Origin: Mesocentrotus franciscanus
Lineage: Eukaryota; Echinodermata; Echinoidea; Camarodonta; Strongylocentrotidae
Length of the DNA stretch: 64,000 nucleotides
Assembly: GCA_037976565.1 (NCBI GenBank)
Contig: CP137670.1
Location: 310,001 to 374,000, forward strand
Reading direction: 5' to 3'
Position 1 is the stretch's first letter. Each line of letters opens with the position of its first letter. Position numbers and translations under genes: made by a program. The notes under the pieces were generated by a model. It did not search any database, was not told the DNA's origin, and saw only the letters and a list, made by a program, of their open reading frames with translations. Below are positions 60,164 to 64,000 of the stretch, piece after piece.

Positions 60164-60550
60164 CGATGCATTCAATATATCCAGCATAAATAGAATTTAA
60201 TATAGAGAAAGAGAGAAGTATAGACAAGTAAACAATTCTATGTCCACGGGAGAGACGTAAACATGCATATACCTTGGGCTGAATAACTGGAAAAGTAAAA
60301 ACGTCTGGGAAGGAGACTAGCAAGGTGATTTGATATTGTAGCAGAGTTGGGAGATAAACCCTATATTAGGTTTAATACCAGATTTCCCATAGGGTTGTAC
60401 TCAAACGATTGACATTCTTCTCCCATAGATATAACACGCAAAATTAGGCATTTTATTACATTGTTTGTGATTGTATATGATAATATGTTATAATAGTCGA
60501 AGAAGATCATAAAATCAAATTTAAAACGACGGCAAAAAAAAAAAAAAAAA

Positions 60551-60621
60551 TGACCCACCAGGAATCGAACTTGGGTCGCCGGAATGGGAGGCAAGTGCTA
60601 TGACCACTATACCAAAATAAT
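60551..60621 (-). pseudogene. tRNA-Gly(CCC)-like pseudogene / Pol III promoter
   Basis: 71 nt with both boxes and a T-tract of about 17 in element sense. Confidence 0.65.
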
Positions 60622-62057
60622 CCACATAGACATTACACGTGAACGGAAAATGGAATTCTCAAATCCCACTTTGCAAGTGAAATATGAGCATGATCCCGGC
60701 ATCTGATCGAAAAATAAAGGGCACACTTGTGATAGCTTATTGTCTCAGCTACAACATACTCAAAGCTCAGCGAAAACAAAACTAAAACGACGGAGATATT
60801 GCTCGCGAAAGACGGAATGTAGAATCCAGTTTTGAGAAAAAGTCATGTCCCATAGAGAATACACGCAAAATGTGAAAAATTGACATGCCTCCTTTAATCG
60901 CAAAAATACGCCATGATGCCTTTGTCAAAATGAAAATCGTGGTGACTGCATTTGTAGAGAATTGTCTCAGCTAGAACATATCAAAATTTGGAAGAAAATC
61001 GATCAATATTACAGAATACAATCAATTTTCCAAAAATTATGACGTCATAATATGCAAATTCAAATTTTGAGTTCAGGCCATTATGATGACGTCATGAACA
61101 TACGATTGGACAAATGAGACATGAAATCATATAAAAATTCATAATCTATCCAAAATGAAAAATTTGGGGGTATTTAGGCATTCTGAAGAGCTATGGCGGA
61201 TTTTGTATAGGCATGTTTTTACCACTTTTTACATTATATTGCCCATTGACGCGCGCACGAATTTTAAAGTTTGACGCACGCTGTGGCATTATGGAAGGTC
61301 GAGAATGACTGGAAATAGTTGGAAATTGTCAAAAATAGTGTCAGGAATACAAACCATGCGAAAAAACGGCGTTTTTACGATGTGTACGCGCTGCGAGCGC
61401 GCATGACGCGCGCGCGGACGCACGGACGGAAATTTTGAAATGCTTAAAATGGCCTGAAACGTACTCTCGTTTAATAGTTAAGTGATTTTGAGCATTTTAA
61501 AATTTTGACGCGCGCGTACGCGCGTCATGACCTTTACGACCTTTGACGACATGACTTGTTGACCCTTGACCTGAAGTATATGTGATATGAATATGAATGA
61601 CCTTTGATGACGCATCATGAAGATATGATTGATCATGTGATTTCACAAAATGGCGCCTGGATGACGTCACGATGACCTGATGACCTTGAAAATGTTCCTG
61701 TCACGTCTTATGACAATGACCTATGACTGTGCCAAAATTGAAAGAAATTGACAAAACCGATCTTGAGTTATCCTCGGAACAAAAAGTGGGAGAAATAAAT
61801 AAAAACTAGAAATGTAATTCGTCATGAGGACGAATTAGGTGGTCTGTTATGTAATCTGAATAACTGATCTTGTAGAAAATTGTCTTAGCTACAACATATC
61901 AAAATTTGGAAGAAAATCGATCCATATTTACAGATACAATCAATTTTCCATAAATATGCTGACGTCATAATATGCAAATTCGTATTTTGAGTTCCAAGGC
62001 CAAAGGGCAAAGGGCAGAGCTATAGAAAATTAAGGAACATTACAAGACATAATAGAA

Positions 62058-62327
62058 GGAGAACGAGAACCAGAGCAGGAGGAGAGGTAGAGGGTGAGAG
62101 AGAAGAAAAAGAGAAGGGCAGAGGCAGAGGGAGACAGAGTAAGAGAATAAGAGGGAGGCAAGGCAAGAGGTCGAGGTAGAGGGAGGCAGAGAGAGGGAGA
62201 GAGTGAAAGAGTAGAGAGAGAGAGATGCAAAGACAGAGCAAGAGAAGGATAGGGGGAAGAACAAGAGAGGGGAAGGGAAACAGAGCAAGAGAGAGGAGAG
62301 AGAGAGAGAGAGATGCAATGTAGAACG
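62058..62327 (-). repeat. Purine-rich GAGA tract
   Basis: A/G tract in the 3' module, same position as in the preceding unit. Confidence 0.9.
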
Positions 62328-62746
62328 ATGCATTCAATATTTCCAGCATAAATAGAATTGAATATTTACTATATTATAGAGAAAGAGAGAAGTTATAGAC
62401 ATGTAAACAATTCTATGTCCATGGGAGAGACGTAAACATTGCATATACCTGGGCTGAATAACTGGAAAGTATAAACGTCTGGGAAGGAGACTAACATCAT
62501 AAAAATGGGATGATTTGATATATTCCAACAGATTTGGGAGATTAACCCTATAGGTTTAATACACGACAAGGAATCAGATTTCCCATAGGGTTGTACTCAA
62601 ACGATTGACATTCTTCTCCCATAGATATAACACGCAAAATTAGGCATTTTATTACATTGTTTGTGATTGTATATGATAATATGTTATAATAGTCGAAGAA
62701 GATCATAAAATCAAATTTAAAACGACGGCAAAAAAAAAAAAAAAAA

Positions 62747-62817
62747 TGACCCACCAGGAATCGAACTTGGGTCGCCGGAATGGGAGGCAAGTGCTATGAC
62801 CACTATACCAAAATAAT
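62747..62817 (-). pseudogene. tRNA-Gly(CCC)-like pseudogene / Pol III promoter
   Basis: 71 nt with both boxes and a T-tract of about 17 in element sense. Confidence 0.65.
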
Positions 62818-64000
62818 CCACATAGACATTACACGTGAACGGAAAATGGAATTCTCAAATCCCACTTTGCAAGTGAAATATGAGCATGATCCCGGCATCT
62901 GATCGAAAAATAAAGGGCACACTTGTGATAGCTTATTGTCTCAGCTACAACATACTCAAAGCTCAGCGAAAACAAAACTAAAACGACGGAGATATTGCTC
63001 GCGAAAGACGGTAATGTAGAATCCAGTTTTGAGAAAAAGTCATGTCCCATAGAGAATACACGCAAAATGTGAAAAATTGACATGCCTCCTTTAATCGCAA
63101 AATACGCCATGATGCCTTTGTCAAAATGAAAATTCGTGGTGACTGCATTTGTAGAGAATTGTCTCAGCTAGAACATATCAAAATTTGGAAGAAAATCGAC
63201 AATATTTACTGCAATATTGTCAAATGAATACACAAATTATGATGTCATATTTTCAAAATCAAATTTACGAGTTCATATGCAAATATGACGACGTCAGAAC
63301 ATACGATTGGACAAAATTATACATGAAATCACATCAAAATTTCATGGGCTTCCAAATATGTTAAAAATTTGGGGTATTTAGGCATTCTGAAGAGCTATGG
63401 CGGATTTTGTATAGACATGTTTTTACCACTTTTTACATTATATTGCCCATTGACGCGCGCACGAATTTTAAAGTTTGACGCACGCGTGTGGCATTATGGA
63501 AGGTCGAGAATGACTGGAAATAGTTGGAAATTGTCAAAAATAGTGTCAGGAATACAAACCATGCGAAAAACGGCGTTTTACGATGTGTACGCGCTGCGAG
63601 CGCGCATGACGCGCGCGCGGACGCGCACGGACGGAAATTTTTGAAATGCTTAAAATGACCTGATTCGTACTCTCGTTTAATAGTTAACTGATTTTGAGCA
63701 TTTTAAAATTTTGACGCGCGCGTACGCGCGCGTCCTTTATACGACCTTTGACGACATTGTTGACCTTGACCTGAAGTATATGTGATATGAATATGAATGA
63801 CCTTTGATTACGCATCATGAAGATATGATTGATCATGTGATTTCACAAAATGGCGCCTGGATGACGTCACGATGACCTGATGACCTTGAAAATGTTCTTG
63901 TCACGTCTTATGACAATGACCTATGACTGTGCCAAAATTGAAAGAAATTGACTGTACCGATCTTGAGTTATCCTCGGAACAAAAAGGGGAGAAATAAATA

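Larger units (their letters stand above)
59646..61805 (-). mobile_element. Helitron-like A element (lineage II)
   Basis: CTAG 59646-59649, stem 59656-59676, AGGTGGTCTGT; purine tract 59897-60163; tRNA-like 60551-60621; monomers; CG patches (61386-61420, 61508-61528); 5' region with CGGAACAAAAAGTGGG. It is the reverse-strand equivalent of 23746-30185. Length 2,160 bp. Confidence 0.65.
61806..64000 (-). mobile_element. Helitron-like A element, cut by window end
   Basis: CTAG 61806-61809, stem 61816-61836, AGGTGGTCTGT; purine tract 62058-62327; tRNA-like 62747-62817; monomers; CG patches (63586-63630, 63713-63733); DR-type AGGTCA block. The 5' end is about to close at the window edge (AAAAAGGGGAGAAATAAATA). 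Confidence 0.65.

Overview
The window is eukaryotic, AT-rich, and almost entirely repetitive. I find no convincing host protein-coding gene, no rRNA and no intact tRNA. The organism is probably a marine invertebrate metazoan. A deuterostome such as an echinoderm is a weak guess, from the SINE-like tails (AGCGCTATATAAA followed by ATT repeats) near 47.0 kb. The sequence does not settle the species.

About 58 kb of the 63 kb of called bases is one family of roughly 1.1-2.5 kb elements (called A here), joined head to tail, with composites up to about 5 kb. In element orientation an A unit has these parts: an optional 5' hairpin (AGGTGGTCTGT.../ACAGATCACCT), a TTTA/ATT microsatellite, a nuclear-receptor-like and CRE-like block beside GGCGCC, two CG-rich patches flanking an inverted repeat, a CRE-octamer composite, two diverged copies of a ~225-bp monomer, a tRNA-Gly(CCC)-like sequence running into a T-tract, a variable 3' module (pyrimidine tract, TCAGTT repeats, 225-bp satellite or a 1.07-kb satellite), and a 3' end made of a subterminal repeat, a 20-22 nt hairpin and CTAG, usually before TT. 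Subterminal inverted repeats, a 3' hairpin and CTAG/TT resemble non-autonomous Helitron/Helentron (HINE-like) elements. No Rep/helicase is present, so that class is an inference from termini.

Layout. 1-14042: A units on the minus strand, ending in a 1.07-kb satellite (B). 14043-14542: 500-N gap. 14543-35324: A units on the plus strand. 35325-35824: 500-N gap. 35825-46822: minus-strand units with more B satellite. 46823-49343: low-repeat island with two SINE-like fragments. 49344-64000: minus-strand A units, one interrupted at 55421-57211 by a 1.79-kb TIR transposon with a 7-bp target duplication and an internal foldback hairpin. Both gaps abut B satellite and the orientation flips exactly at both, so the 20.8-kb middle contig may be mis-oriented or misplaced.

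The most notable pattern is that the 5' hairpin arm and the 3' subterminal repeat of the same element co-vary (GGG with CCC, GGT with ACC, GAT with ATC). This suggests the two ends are recognised together or are copied and homogenised together. Open reading frames in the window are mostly by-products of low-complexity tracts or of near-identical repeat copies.
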